This document shows, in pieces, positions 24,157 through 33,968 of a stretch of 42,071 nucleotides of DNA (positions within the stretch are counted from its first letter, which is position 1; each line of letters begins with the position of its first letter). Both the position numbers and the translations under genes were made by a program. The DNA is taken from NCBI GenBank assembly GCA_965652565.1, contig CBFGWL010000017.1:1-42071 (forward strand), given 5' to 3'. The notes under the pieces are model-generated. The model did not search any database and had not been told where the DNA came from. It saw only the letters and a program-made list of their open reading frames with translations. The DNA is from RSA11 sp965652565. GTDB lineage: Bacteria; Actinomycetota; Thermoleophilia; Solirubrobacterales; 70-9.

Positions 24157-25133
24157 GCCCCGGCCTGCGACTCAGCGCCTTCGCCGCGGCCGTCGCGCTC
24201 GTGTTCGGCCTGGCGACGCTCGCCGGCGCCGCGCTCGATCCCGACGTCCGCGAACGGTCCGACGAACACGAGGAGGGTTCGATGGGCAACGAAACGACAC
24301 ACGCGCAAGACACCGAGTCGCAGGCCCACGGGGCGGGCGCGGAGAGCCACAACGCCCACGGCGCCGGCGAACCCGCCGGTCTCGCCGCGGCCCAGGTCGG
24401 CTACCGGCTGGCGCCCCTGACCACGATCGCCGAGCCGAGCGCCGAGGCGCCGTACCGCTTCAAGATCCTGGACGACGATGGGCGGCCGGTGCGCGCCTAC
24501 GACGTCACGCACGAGCGCCGCATGCACCTGATCCTGGTGCGCCGTGACTTCACGGAGTTCCAGCACCTGCATCCACGCCAGGGCGCCGACGGCACCTGGG
24601 AGACCACCGCCGATCTGAGCGTGGCGGGGACCTACCGCGTCTTCGCCGACTTCTCGACCCGCGGCGAGCCTCTGACCCTGGCCACCGATCTGTTCGTGCC
24701 GGGCGACTTCCACCCCGCTCCGCTCCCCGAACCGGCGCGCACCGCGTCCGCGGGCGACGGCTACGAGGTGAAGCTGGCGGGCGGCAAGGCCCGCACGGGG
24801 GAGCCGACGCCGCTGCGGTTCCGGGTGCTCCACGACGGCGAGCCCGTCGATTCGGTCGAGCCCTACTTGGGGGCCGACGGGCATCTGGTCGCCCTGCGCG
24901 AGCACGACCAGGCCTTCCTGCACACCCACCCGGAGGGCGAGGCGGGCGGCTCGGGCCCGATCGAGTTCGACGTCTCCTACCCGACGCCGGGCCGCTACCG
25001 CCTGTACCTGCAGTTCAAGCACGAGGGCGAGGTGCGGACCGCCGAGTTCACGCAGGCGGTCGGCAAGGTCGGCGACGTCCCCGCGAACCACGGAAGCGGC
25101 GCCGGACACGGAGGGCCCGGCCATGGCCACTAG
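24153..25133 (+). CDS. exported histidine-rich, putative copper-binding protein
   Basis: A 326-residue protein. An N-terminal hydrophobic helix (LSAFAAAVALVFGLATLAGAAL) serves as signal or anchor. A His-rich linker follows at ~50-75 (HAQD...QAHGAGAESHNAHGAG), then two beta-rich sections containing DVTHERRMHLILVRRDFTEFQHLHP and DQAFLHTHPEGE, and a His/Gly tail (HGSGAGHGGPGHGH). Histidine clusters and location between copZ and copA point to extracytoplasmic copper binding. I recognise it only as a protein type often found beside CopA in actinobacteria. The start is GTG 24153, overlapping copZ's stop; the frame's longer ATG (24069) would give an Arg-rich string within copZ. It overlaps copA by 11 bp. 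Confidence 0.8.
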   Translation: MSPGLRLSAFAAAVALVFGLATLAGAALDPDVRERSDEHEEGSMGNETTHAQDTESQAHGAGAESHNAHGAGEPAGLAAAQVGYRLAPLTTIAEPSAEAPYRFKILDDDGRPVRAYDVTHERRMHLILVRRDFTEFQHLHPRQGADGTWETTADLSVAGTYRVFADFSTRGEPLTLATDLFVPGDFHPAPLPEPARTASAGDGYEVKLAGGKARTGEPTPLRFRVLHDGEPVDSVEPYLGADGHLVALREHDQAFLHTHPEGEAGGSGPIEFDVSYPTPGRYRLYLQFKHEGEVRTAEFTQAVGKVGDVPANHGSGAGHGGPGHGH

Positions 25134-27375
25134 CCAGCAAGCCGGAGAGCACGTCGAGCTCGAGCTGCAGGGGATGACCTGCGCGAGCTGCGCGAACCGC
25201 ATCGAGCGCAAGCTCAACAAGCTCGAGGGCGTCGAGGCGAGCGTCAACTTCGCCACCGAGCAGGCGGCCGTCGCCTTCGACCCGAAGCTGGTGACGACCG
25301 ACGAGCTCGTGCGCACGGTCGAGGCCGCGGGCTACGGCGCCACCCTCCCGCGGACGGAACGGCCGACGGAGGAGGGGCCCGCGGACGAAGGCGAGCGCGA
25401 GCTCGAGAGCCTGCGCTTGCGATTGGTCGTCTCGGCGGTCCTCGCCCTGCCGATCCTGCTGATCTCGATGATCCCGCCGCTGCAGTTCGAATACTGGCAG
25501 TGGCTCAGCCTGCAGCTCGCGACCCCGGTCGTGCTGTGGGGCGGCTGGCCGTTCCACGTCGCGGCGTGGCGCAAGCTGCGCCACGGGACGGCCTCGATGG
25601 ACACGCTCGTCTCGATGGGCACGCTGGCGGCGTACGGCTGGTCGGTCGTCGCGTTGTTCTTCCTGGGCGCGGGCGAGCCCGGCATGGAGATGCCGTTCGA
25701 GCTCATTCCCGACGCGGGCGGCAGCACCGAGGAGATCTACTTCGAGGTCGCAGCCGTGGTGACGACGTTCCTGCTCGCCGGCCGCTACTTCGAGGCGCGG
25801 GCCAAGCGGCGCGCCGGCGCCGCGCTGCGGGCGCTGCTCGAGCTCGGCGCCAAGGACGTGAGCGTGCTCGACGAGGACGGCAGCGAGCGACGCGTCCCCG
25901 CCGAGGAACTCAAGGCCGGTCAGCTCTTCGTCGTGCGCCCCGGCGAGAAGATCGCTACCGACGGCGAGGTCGTCGAGGGCCGCTCGGCGGTGGACGAGTC
26001 ACTGCTCACCGGCGAGTCGATCCCGGTCGAGGTCGGCCCCGGCGACGCGGTCACGGGCGCCACGGTGAACGCCGGCGGGCGCCTCGTCGTACGCGCCACC
26101 CGGGTCGGCGCGGATACGGCGCTCAGTCAGATCGCCCGGCTGGTCACCGAAGCGCAGACCGGCAAGGCGCCCGTCCAGCGACTCGCCGACCGGATCTCCG
26201 GTGTGTTCGTGCCGATCGTGATCGCGCTCGCGGCCGCCACGCTCGGCTTCTGGCTGGGCGCCGACGTGAGCACCTCGTACGCGTTCACGGCCGCGGTCGC
26301 CGTGCTGATCATCGCCTGCCCCTGCGCGCTGGGCCTCGCGACGCCGACGGCGCTGCTCGTGGGCACGGGCCGCGGCGCGCAGCTCGGCCTGCTGATCAAG
26401 GGGCCGGAGGTGCTCGAGTCCACCCGGCGCATCGACACGATCGTGCTGGACAAGACCGGCACGGTGACGGTCGGCGAGATGGCGCTGCACGGCGTGAGCG
26501 TCGCCGACGGCGAGCGCGAGGAGGAAGTGCTGCGCCTCGTCGGCGCGCTCGAGGACGCCTCCGAGCACCCGATCGCGCAGGCGATCGCCGCCGCGGCGCG
26601 CGAGCGCAACGGCGAGCTGCCCGCGGTCGAGGACTTCAGCAACCGCGAGGGCCTGGGCGTCGAAGGTGAGATCGACGGGCGGCGAGTCGTCGCTGGACGC
26701 CCGCGGCTGCTGGCCGACCTGGGGCTGGAGATGCCCGCGGAGCTCACGGACGCGATGGATAGCGCCGAGCGCGCCGGGCGCACCGCGATCGCCGCCGGCT
26801 GGGACGGGCGGGCGCGGGCCGTGCTGGCCGTGGCCGACCGGGTCAAGTCCAGCTCGGCGGACGCGGTCGCGCGGCTGCGGGAGCTGGGCCTGCGGCCGAT
26901 CCTGCTCACCGGCGACAACCGCAGGACGGCCGAGGCGGTCGCCGCCGAGGTGGGCATCGACGAGGTGATCGCCGAGGTGCTGCCCGCCGACAAGGCGGCG
27001 GTCGTGCGGCGGCTGCAGAGCGAGGGCCGCGTGGTGGCGATGGTGGGCGATGGCGTCAACGACGCCCCCGCGCTCGCCCAGGCCGACCTCGGCCTGGCGA
27101 TCGGCACGGGCACCGACGTCGCGATCGAGGCGTCCGACCTCACACTCGTGTCCGGCGATCTGCGCGCGGCCGCCGACGCGATCCGCCTCTCGCGGCGGAC
27201 GCTGCGCACGATCAAGGGCAATCTGTTCTGGGCCTTCGCCTACAACGTCGCGGCCCTCCCGCTCGCCGTGAGCGGCCTGCTCAACCCGCTCGTCGCGGGC
27301 GCCGCGATGGCGGCCTCGAGCATCTTCGTCGTGTCGAACTCGCTGCGCCTGCGCACGTTCAAACCGCAGCGCTGA
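25123..27375 (+). CDS. copA: copper-translocating P1B-type ATPase
   Basis: A 750-residue ATP-driven Cu(I) exporter. There is one N-terminal HMA domain with GMTCASC (C20, C23). The transmembrane section leads to the ion-binding motif CPC (399-401, within IIACPCALGLATPTALLVGTGRG). The phosphorylated aspartate D443 is in DKTGT, and the nucleotide domain has SEHPIAQ (the His-Pro motif). The hinge is GDGVNDAPALAQADLGLAIGTGTDVAIEASD, and the final helices contain the conserved YN and MAASSIFVVSNSLRLR motif. The start ATG 25123 lies inside the end of the upstream gene, showing tight coupling. Length and motifs are normal for CopA. Confidence 0.95.
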   Translation: MATSQQAGEHVELELQGMTCASCANRIERKLNKLEGVEASVNFATEQAAVAFDPKLVTTDELVRTVEAAGYGATLPRTERPTEEGPADEGERELESLRLRLVVSAVLALPILLISMIPPLQFEYWQWLSLQLATPVVLWGGWPFHVAAWRKLRHGTASMDTLVSMGTLAAYGWSVVALFFLGAGEPGMEMPFELIPDAGGSTEEIYFEVAAVVTTFLLAGRYFEARAKRRAGAALRALLELGAKDVSVLDEDGSERRVPAEELKAGQLFVVRPGEKIATDGEVVEGRSAVDESLLTGESIPVEVGPGDAVTGATVNAGGRLVVRATRVGADTALSQIARLVTEAQTGKAPVQRLADRISGVFVPIVIALAAATLGFWLGADVSTSYAFTAAVAVLIIACPCALGLATPTALLVGTGRGAQLGLLIKGPEVLESTRRIDTIVLDKTGTVTVGEMALHGVSVADGEREEEVLRLVGALEDASEHPIAQAIAAAARERNGELPAVEDFSNREGLGVEGEIDGRRVVAGRPRLLADLGLEMPAELTDAMDSAERAGRTAIAAGWDGRARAVLAVADRVKSSSADAVARLRELGLRPILLTGDNRRTAEAVAAEVGIDEVIAEVLPADKAAVVRRLQSEGRVVAMVGDGVNDAPALAQADLGLAIGTGTDVAIEASDLTLVSGDLRAAADAIRLSRRTLRTIKGNLFWAFAYNVAALPLAVSGLLNPLVAGAAMAASSIFVVSNSLRLRTFKPQR

Positions 27376-27397
27376 GCGGGCGGGACGCGCTGCTACC

Positions 27398-27411
27398 TTT
27401 GCGCGCGCAAA
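27398..27411. promoter_or_regulatory. 14-bp palindrome between copA and the MFS gene
   Basis: TTTGCGCGCGCAAA, followed by further A residues, lies 31 bp before the transporter's start. It could be an operator for the exporter or a short terminator for the cop operon. The sequence alone does not decide. Confidence 0.35.
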
Positions 27412-27441
27412 AAAGAGACCCTCTGGACGAAAGCGCACGGC

Positions 27442-28968
27442 ATGAGCCCTTCCTCTCCTCCCAGCAATGCCGGCGGTCTCGATCGGGCGACGCTCGCGAT
27501 CGCGTGGGTGGTCGTCCTCGGTGCCGTCATGGCAATCCTCGACACCACGGTCGTCAACGTGGCGATCGATCACCTCACGCGCGATCTCGACGCGCCGCTC
27601 GCCACGATGCAGTGGATCGTCACGGGCTACATGCTCGCGCTCGCCACGGTGATCCCGCTCACGGGCTGGGCCGCGCACCGCTTCGGCACGAAGCGCCTCT
27701 ACATGATCTCGATCGGCCTGTTCATGGTCGGCTCGGCGCTCGCCGGGGCCGCGTGGTCGGCCGAGTCGCTGATCGGCTTCCGCGTGCTGCAGGGCCTGGG
27801 CGGCGGCATGATCATGCCCGCCGGTATGACGATCCTCACGCAGGCCGCCGGCCCGCAGCGGGTCGGGCGCGTGATGTCCATCGTCGGCGTGCCGATGCTG
27901 CTCGGCCCCATCCTGGGCCCAATCCTCGGCGGCTGGCTGGTCGACGAGGTCTCCTGGCGCTGGATCTTCTACATCAACGTCCCCATCGGGCTGGTGGCGC
28001 TGGCGCTCGCCGCGCGCATCCTGCCCAAGGACGAGCCCTCGCCGACCGAGCGCCTCGACGCGCTCGGCGTCGCCCTGCTCTCCCCCGGCCTCGCCGCGCT
28101 GATCTACGGCCTCGCCGAGAGCTCGTCGGACGGCTTCGGCGCGACCGGCGCCTACCTGCCGATGCTCATCGGCGCCGCGCTGATCGCCACGTTCGTGTTC
28201 CACGGACTGCGCCCGGACAACGCGAACCCGCTGATCGACCTGCGCCTGTTCAAGGCGCGCTCGGTGACGGCGGCCGCGCTCACGATGACCTGTTTCGGAA
28301 TCGCGTTCTTCGGCGCCATGCTCCTGCTGCCGCTCTACCTGCAGACCGTGCGCGGCGAGGGCGCGTTCGAGACCGGCCTGCTGCTCGCGCCCCAGGGCAT
28401 CGGAGCGATGATCATGATGCCGATCGCGGGCGTGCTGACCGATCGCATCGGGCCGGGCAAGGTCGTGCTCGCCGGCATCCCGGTGATCGGCGCCACCCTG
28501 GTCGTGCTCACGCAGCTCACCGAGTCGACCTCGTACTGGCTGCTGGGCGGCACGCTCGTCGTCATGGGGTTGGGGATGGGCGCGACGATGATGCCCACGA
28601 TGTCCGCGGCCTTCCAGACGCTGCGCCGCAGCGCCGTGCCGCGGGCCTCGACCACGCTCAACATCATCCAGCAGGTCGCGGGCGCGATCGGCACCGCGGT
28701 CATGTCGGTGCTGCTCACGAACGCGATCGCCGACCGCCTCGGCCCCGCCGCGTCCGAGGGCGGCACCGCGGCGATCCCGCCCGAGCTGCGCGAGCAGGTC
28801 GCGCCGATCGTGGCGGACGCGTTCGCCAGCACGTTCGTCTGGGCCGCGGCGCTCCTTGCGCTGTCGCTGCTGCCCGCGCTTCTGCTGCCGCGCCGCAAGC
28901 CCGACCCGGGCGACGTGGAGGCCGAGGAGGCCGGCACGGACGAGCAGCCGGTGCTCGTGCACGTCTGA
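27442..28968 (+). CDS. DHA2-family MFS drug exporter (EmrB/QacA type)
   Basis: A 508-residue, probably 14-helix proton/drug antiporter. Motifs include VVNVAIDHLTRDLDAPLATMQWIVTGYMLALATVIPLTGWAAHRFGTKRLY (helix 1 and motif A), GLGGGMIMPAGMTIL, and the antiporter motif C region GVPMLLGPILGPILGGWLVDEVSWRWIFYINVPIG. Residues DTTVVNVA at the end of helix 1 are typical of DHA2 exporters. The C-terminus is a short acidic cytoplasmic tail. The start is ATG 27442 with a weak ribosome-binding site. Its link to the copper operon is unclear; a palindrome and 66 bp separate them. A strong hairpin follows the stop. Confidence 0.9.
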   Translation: MSPSSPPSNAGGLDRATLAIAWVVVLGAVMAILDTTVVNVAIDHLTRDLDAPLATMQWIVTGYMLALATVIPLTGWAAHRFGTKRLYMISIGLFMVGSALAGAAWSAESLIGFRVLQGLGGGMIMPAGMTILTQAAGPQRVGRVMSIVGVPMLLGPILGPILGGWLVDEVSWRWIFYINVPIGLVALALAARILPKDEPSPTERLDALGVALLSPGLAALIYGLAESSSDGFGATGAYLPMLIGAALIATFVFHGLRPDNANPLIDLRLFKARSVTAAALTMTCFGIAFFGAMLLLPLYLQTVRGEGAFETGLLLAPQGIGAMIMMPIAGVLTDRIGPGKVVLAGIPVIGATLVVLTQLTESTSYWLLGGTLVVMGLGMGATMMPTMSAAFQTLRRSAVPRASTTLNIIQQVAGAIGTAVMSVLLTNAIADRLGPAASEGGTAAIPPELREQVAPIVADAFASTFVWAAALLALSLLPALLLPRRKPDPGDVEAEEAGTDEQPVLVHV

Positions 28969-28979
28969 GCGGGACCGAC

Positions 28980-29005
28980 GCCCCGGCGCGCCACCGCGCC
29001 GGGGC
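28980..29005 (+). terminator. perfect 11-bp hairpin after the MFS gene
   Basis: GCCCCGGCGCG (28980-28990) and CGCGCCGGGGC (28995-29005) with a CCAC loop begin 12 bp after the stop. The right arm ends exactly against the ATG at 29006. Confidence 0.65.
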
Positions 29006-29026
29006 ATGCGCAAAGATGGGCGCGTC

Positions 29027-29869
29027 GTGCGGATCGGAATCTTCCTCGTACCGAGCGCCGAGAATCCCGGCGAGCTGATCCGGGCCGTCGAGGAAGCCGA
29101 GCGCGCAGGGCTCGAGCTGGTGGGCATTCAGGACCATCCCTACCAGCGGCGCTTCTTCGACACCTGGACGCTGCTCAGCTACCTCGCCGCGCGCACCGAG
29201 CGCGTCACGCTCGTCCCCGACGTCGTCAACCTCCCACTGCGCCCGCCGGCCGTGCTCGCGAAGGCGGCAGCCTCGCTCGACATCTTGAGCGGCGGCCGCG
29301 TGGAGCTCGGCGTGGGCGCGGGCTCGTTCTGGGACGCCGTGCACGCGATGGGCGGGCCGAAGCGCTCGCCGGGTGAGTCGGTCGAGGCGCTCGAGGAGGC
29401 GATCGCGATCATGCGCTCGTTCTGGGACGGCGAGGTGTTGCGCCACGACGGCGAGCACTACCGCGTGCACGGCGCGCGGCCGGGGCCGCCGCCCGCGCAC
29501 CGCATCGGGCTCTGGGTGGGCGCCTACGGGCCGCGCATGATGCGGCTCACCGGCCGCCTCGGCGACGGCTGGCTGCCCAGCCTCGGCGGGAAGTACCTGG
29601 ACCCCGACGAGGTCGCGCCCCGAGTCCGGATCCTCGAGGAGGCCGCGCGCAAGGCGGGGCGCGACCCCGGCGAGATCCGGCGCGTCGCGAACGTCGGCCT
29701 GGACGCGCCCGAGGGCATCCGGGATCCCGAACCGATCGTGCGCGCGGCGGAGCTGGGCTTCGACACCGCCTTGGTCAGCGTGCCGACCGAGGGCGCGGCC
29801 GACTACGTGCGGCGCCTCGGCGAGGAGATCGCGCCGCGGGCCCGCGAGCTCGCGGGCGAGGTCGGGTAG
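29027..29869 (+). CDS. LLM-class (luciferase-like, probably F420-dependent) oxidoreductase
   Basis: About 280 residues of a TIM-barrel luciferase-like monooxygenase. Typical elements are IGIFLVPSAENPGELIRAVEEAERAGLELVGIQDHPYQRRFFDTWTLLSYLAARTERVTLVPDV, then LAKAAASLDILSGGRVELGVGAG, GPRMMRLTGRLGDGWLPS and a C-terminal LGFDTALVSVP strand. In actinobacteria such proteins generally use cofactor F420 or FMN; the substrate cannot be read from the sequence. GTG 29027 gives the usual VRIGIF opening. ATG 29006, seven codons upstream, directly abuts the preceding terminator hairpin and is less likely. Confidence 0.87.
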   Translation: MRIGIFLVPSAENPGELIRAVEEAERAGLELVGIQDHPYQRRFFDTWTLLSYLAARTERVTLVPDVVNLPLRPPAVLAKAAASLDILSGGRVELGVGAGSFWDAVHAMGGPKRSPGESVEALEEAIAIMRSFWDGEVLRHDGEHYRVHGARPGPPPAHRIGLWVGAYGPRMMRLTGRLGDGWLPSLGGKYLDPDEVAPRVRILEEAARKAGRDPGEIRRVANVGLDAPEGIRDPEPIVRAAELGFDTALVSVPTEGAADYVRRLGEEIAPRARELAGEVG

Positions 29870-29933
29870 CACGGAACCGCTTCAGCGGCTGAGACGGCAG
29901 GCGCGAGGTTTCGCCGCTCGGCCCGCCGCACGG

Positions 29934-31766
<1,833 letters not shown>

Positions 31767-31823
31767 CAGGGGCCCGATGAAGCTAGCGGGCGGCCGTCGG
31801 CGCGCTGCGCGCCGGCGCCGGGC

Positions 31824-32297
31824 TCAGGAGCCGGGATCGGACGAACCCCCGTCCGCGTGCTCGCGCTCGGCGGCGCGCGCGAGGTTCGTCGCCGTCGCCT
31901 GCACGAAGCGCCCGAGCGCGTGCCGCATGAGCCCGCCCGGGACCGGGAAGCGCCCGTGGAACCGCGAGTCCCAGTGGATCTCGGTGCCGCCGTCGCCGCG
32001 CGGGATCAGCGTGACGTCCGCGTTGTAATCGCGGATCGGCAGGCCGGAGATGAGCTCGTAGGAAAATCGCGTTGGCTCATCGGCGGCGATGACGCGCTCG
32101 CGGGTCGTCCTGCGGCCCAGCCGGAAGCGGCGCACGGCGCCCGGGCCCTGGCCGCCGTCGTCCGCCGGCCGTTCGACCTCCGCGTGATCGAAATCGGCCC
32201 ACTCGCTCCACGTGTTCACGTCGGCGAGCAACCGCCAGACCGCTTCCGGCGGCGCGCTCGATGTCGCCCGCGCCGAGATCTCCTGAAGCTTGCTCAT
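31824..32297 (-). CDS. SRPBCC/START-like family protein (polyketide cyclase type)
   Basis: A 157-residue SRPBCC-fold protein with the helix-grip signature. It opens with SKLQEISARATSSAPPEAVWRLLADVNTWSEWADFDHAEVERP, has a long beta sheet (VTLIPRGDGGTEIHWDSRFHGRF) and ends with a helix RHALGRFVQATATNLARAAE. Members bind hydrophobic ligands; the ligand here is unknown. The frame stays open to 32831, across the divergent gene. ATG 32297, preceded by AGGGGT, is the start that matches the fold. It lies 57 bp upstream of typA on the same strand. Confidence 0.85.
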   Translation of the reverse strand: MSKLQEISARATSSAPPEAVWRLLADVNTWSEWADFDHAEVERPADDGGQGPGAVRRFRLGRRTTRERVIAADEPTRFSYELISGLPIRDYNADVTLIPRGDGGTEIHWDSRFHGRFPVPGGLMRHALGRFVQATATNLARAAEREHADGGSSDPGS

Positions 32298-32379
32298 CCG
32301 TTGACCCCTATTCAGTTGGTTATCCCCTTTGTCCGGCGCGGAATATTCGCGTATGCGCGCAGCGCGTGCGGAGCCGCGG

Positions 32380-32408
32380 TTGCCAGGGCCGGTGCCGAGG
32401 AATACGAT
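32380..32408 (+). promoter_or_regulatory. near-consensus promoter giving an almost leaderless mRNA
   Basis: TTGCCA (32380-32385), a 17-bp spacer and TACGAT (32403-32408) form a good housekeeping-type promoter. Transcription would start about 32415, only a few bases before the ATG at 32418, which has no well-placed Shine-Dalgarno. Confidence 0.6.
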
Positions 32409-32417
32409 CCCTCGCGC

Positions 32418-32924
32418 ATGGAGGCGAACACCGCTCCGAAGACCACGGTCGCGCGATACGGGAGTTACGCGGAGGCGGAGCGCGCCGTCGACTTCCTCTC
32501 CGACCGCGGCTTCCCGGTCCAGCACGTTGCGATCGTCGGCACCGGCCTCAAGAGCGTGGAGCAGATCGCCGGCCGGCTCACCACCGGGCGCGCCGCGCTC
32601 ATCGGCGCCGGCCAGGGCGCCACGATCGGCCTGTTCTTCGGCCTTCTGTTCGGCCTGTTCTTCGAGGGGCCGGCGTTCCTCGGCGTTGTCGCCTACGGCG
32701 TGATCGCGGGACTCATCTTCGGCGCGCTCTTCGGCGCGCTCGCCCAGGCCGCCCAGGGCGGGCGGCGCGACTTCGCCTCGGTGCGCAGCATGCAGGCCGA
32801 GAACTACGAGCTTCAGGTCACCCACGAGCACTCGGCTCGCGCGAAGCAGGAGCTGCTCGAGCTCGACGGCGGCGCGGGGCTGGTCACGGCGCCGGTCTCC
32901 GACCAGAGCACCCAGCAGGGCTGA
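32418..32924 (+). CDS. YflT/general-stress-protein-17M-like membrane protein
   Basis: A 168-residue protein. Residues ~10-50 match the general stress protein 17M-like (YflT) domain, with VARYGSYAEAERAVDFLSDRGFPVQHVAIVGTGLKSVEQIAGRLT. Two Gly-rich hydrophobic helices of glycine-zipper type follow (IGLFFGLLFGLFFEGPAFLGVVAYGVIAGLIFGALFGALAQ). The soluble C-terminus is ENYELQVTHEHSARAKQEL. Related Bacillus proteins belong to the general stress response; the function is unknown. The start ATG 32418 follows the promoter at 32380-32408 directly. Divergent from the SRPBCC gene; the frame upstream is only a shadow of typA. Confidence 0.83.
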   Translation: MEANTAPKTTVARYGSYAEAERAVDFLSDRGFPVQHVAIVGTGLKSVEQIAGRLTTGRAALIGAGQGATIGLFFGLLFGLFFEGPAFLGVVAYGVIAGLIFGALFGALAQAAQGGRRDFASVRSMQAENYELQVTHEHSARAKQELLELDGGAGLVTAPVSDQSTQQG

Positions 32925-32927
32925 GGC

Positions 32928-33776
32928 CTAGGCCGGGGCGCCCTCGGCGAGGTAGGGCTCGATGAGCCCGAGCGTGGCGTCGGGGTCCTCCTCGGCCGGG
33001 TAGTGCCCCACGCCGGGCAGCACCTCCACCCGCACCCGCTCGCTCCGCGGCGGCGTCCCGAGCAGCCGCAGGATCGGGCTGCGCTCGCCGAAGATGGCCA
33101 GCACGGGGGCGCCGACCTGTGCGCCGGTGTACGTGCCGCGCACGAGGCGCGGCAACTCGCGCAGCAGGAACTGTCTGTAGTAGAGGACCGAGGCACGGGC
33201 CCGGCCCGGCTCCTGCAGGACCCGCGCGAAGTCCTCCAGCTCGCGCTCGGTCCACACGCGCCGCGCCGCGCTCGCCGGGATGAAGCGCTTGATGAACTCC
33301 GGTGAGCGCCTCAGGGTGCGCTCGCCGAGCCAAGGGCTCGCCAGGAAGTACTGATAGCTGCCGAACGCGAGGGCGGCGGCGATGCGGCGCGGCGTGAGCT
33401 CACCGCGCCACGGTGCCGGGATGTCGAGCGTCACCACGCGGCGGACGCGCTCGGGACGCTCGATCGCAAGCAGCCAGGCGAGCCACCCGCCCCAGTCGTG
33501 GCCGACCACCGCGCAGCGCTCGATCCCCTGGGCGTCGAGCAGGGCCAGCACGTCCGCGAGCAGGGCGTGCTTGCGGTAGTCCTCATCCGGCGCGAGCGGC
33601 GAGCGGCCGAGCCCGCGCAAATCGGGAGTGATGACGCGGTAGCGCTCGGCGAGCCGCGGCGCCACGCGCGCCCACGCGCCGCGATGCTGCGGCCAGCCGT
33701 GCAGGAGCAGCAGGGGCTCGCCGCTACCTCGTTCGCTGACGTCGAGAGCGACCGCGGCGGTCATCCCGGCGCACAT
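32928..33776 (-). CDS. alpha/beta hydrolase, epoxide-hydrolase-like
   Basis: A 282-residue alpha/beta hydrolase. The oxyanion motif is LLLHGWPQH. The nucleophile elbow GHDWGG carries Asp instead of Ser, as in epoxide hydrolases and haloalkane dehalogenases. The catalytic histidine is in GVGHYPAEEDP near the C-terminus. A helical cap domain is at ~130-205 (FGSYQYFLASPWLGERTLRRSPEFIKRFI). It probably opens epoxides via an ester intermediate; the substrate is unknown. ATG 33776 (MCAGMTAAV) or ATG 33764 could be the start; neither has a strong ribosome-binding site. The open frame further upstream runs through the repeat region and is noncoding. Confidence 0.88.
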   Translation of the reverse strand: MCAGMTAAVALDVSERGSGEPLLLLHGWPQHRGAWARVAPRLAERYRVITPDLRGLGRSPLAPDEDYRKHALLADVLALLDAQGIERCAVVGHDWGGWLAWLLAIERPERVRRVVTLDIPAPWRGELTPRRIAAALAFGSYQYFLASPWLGERTLRRSPEFIKRFIPASAARRVWTERELEDFARVLQEPGRARASVLYYRQFLLRELPRLVRGTYTGAQVGAPVLAIFGERSPILRLLGTPPRSERVRVEVLPGVGHYPAEEDPDATLGLIEPYLAEGAPA

Positions 33777-33816
33777 TAATGACGTCAGGTCCCGCGGTAC
33801 ACCGCCGCCGCAACCC

Positions 33817-33858
33817 ACGTTCAGCCGTGGTAGTCGAAAAGCGACGACGAGGGCTGAA
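33817..33858. repeat. REP-like element, copy 1 (degenerate)
   Basis: ACGTTCAGCC at the left and GGCTGAA at the right form an imperfect stem around a centre containing TCGAAAA and CGACG. It is clearly related to the perfect copy at 33888-33932. Confidence 0.6.
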
Positions 33859-33887
33859 GCCCGGAGCGAGCGGCGCACCCGAGGCGG

Positions 33888-33932
33888 ACGTTCAGCCCAC
33901 GTATTCGAAAAACGGCGACGTGGGCTGAACGT
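33888..33932. repeat. REP-like element, copy 2 (perfect 15-bp arms)
   Basis: ACGTTCAGCCCACGT (33888-33902) pairs exactly with 33918-33932 around a 15-nt centre that includes TTCGAAAAA. Copy 1 shares the left-end sequence, the TCGAAAA centre and the right end, 71 bp upstream. It may also terminate MMPL transcripts. Confidence 0.7.
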
Positions 33933-33968
33933 TTGCGTTGTGGCAGGCGGCGCGAAGTGGCGTGCGAG

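Noticed and set aside
25999..29127. Minus-strand open frame of 1042 codons across copA, the MFS gene and the LLM gene start
   Set aside because: Its product is rich in Arg, His and Gln repeats with no family features; three well-supported genes lie on the other strand.
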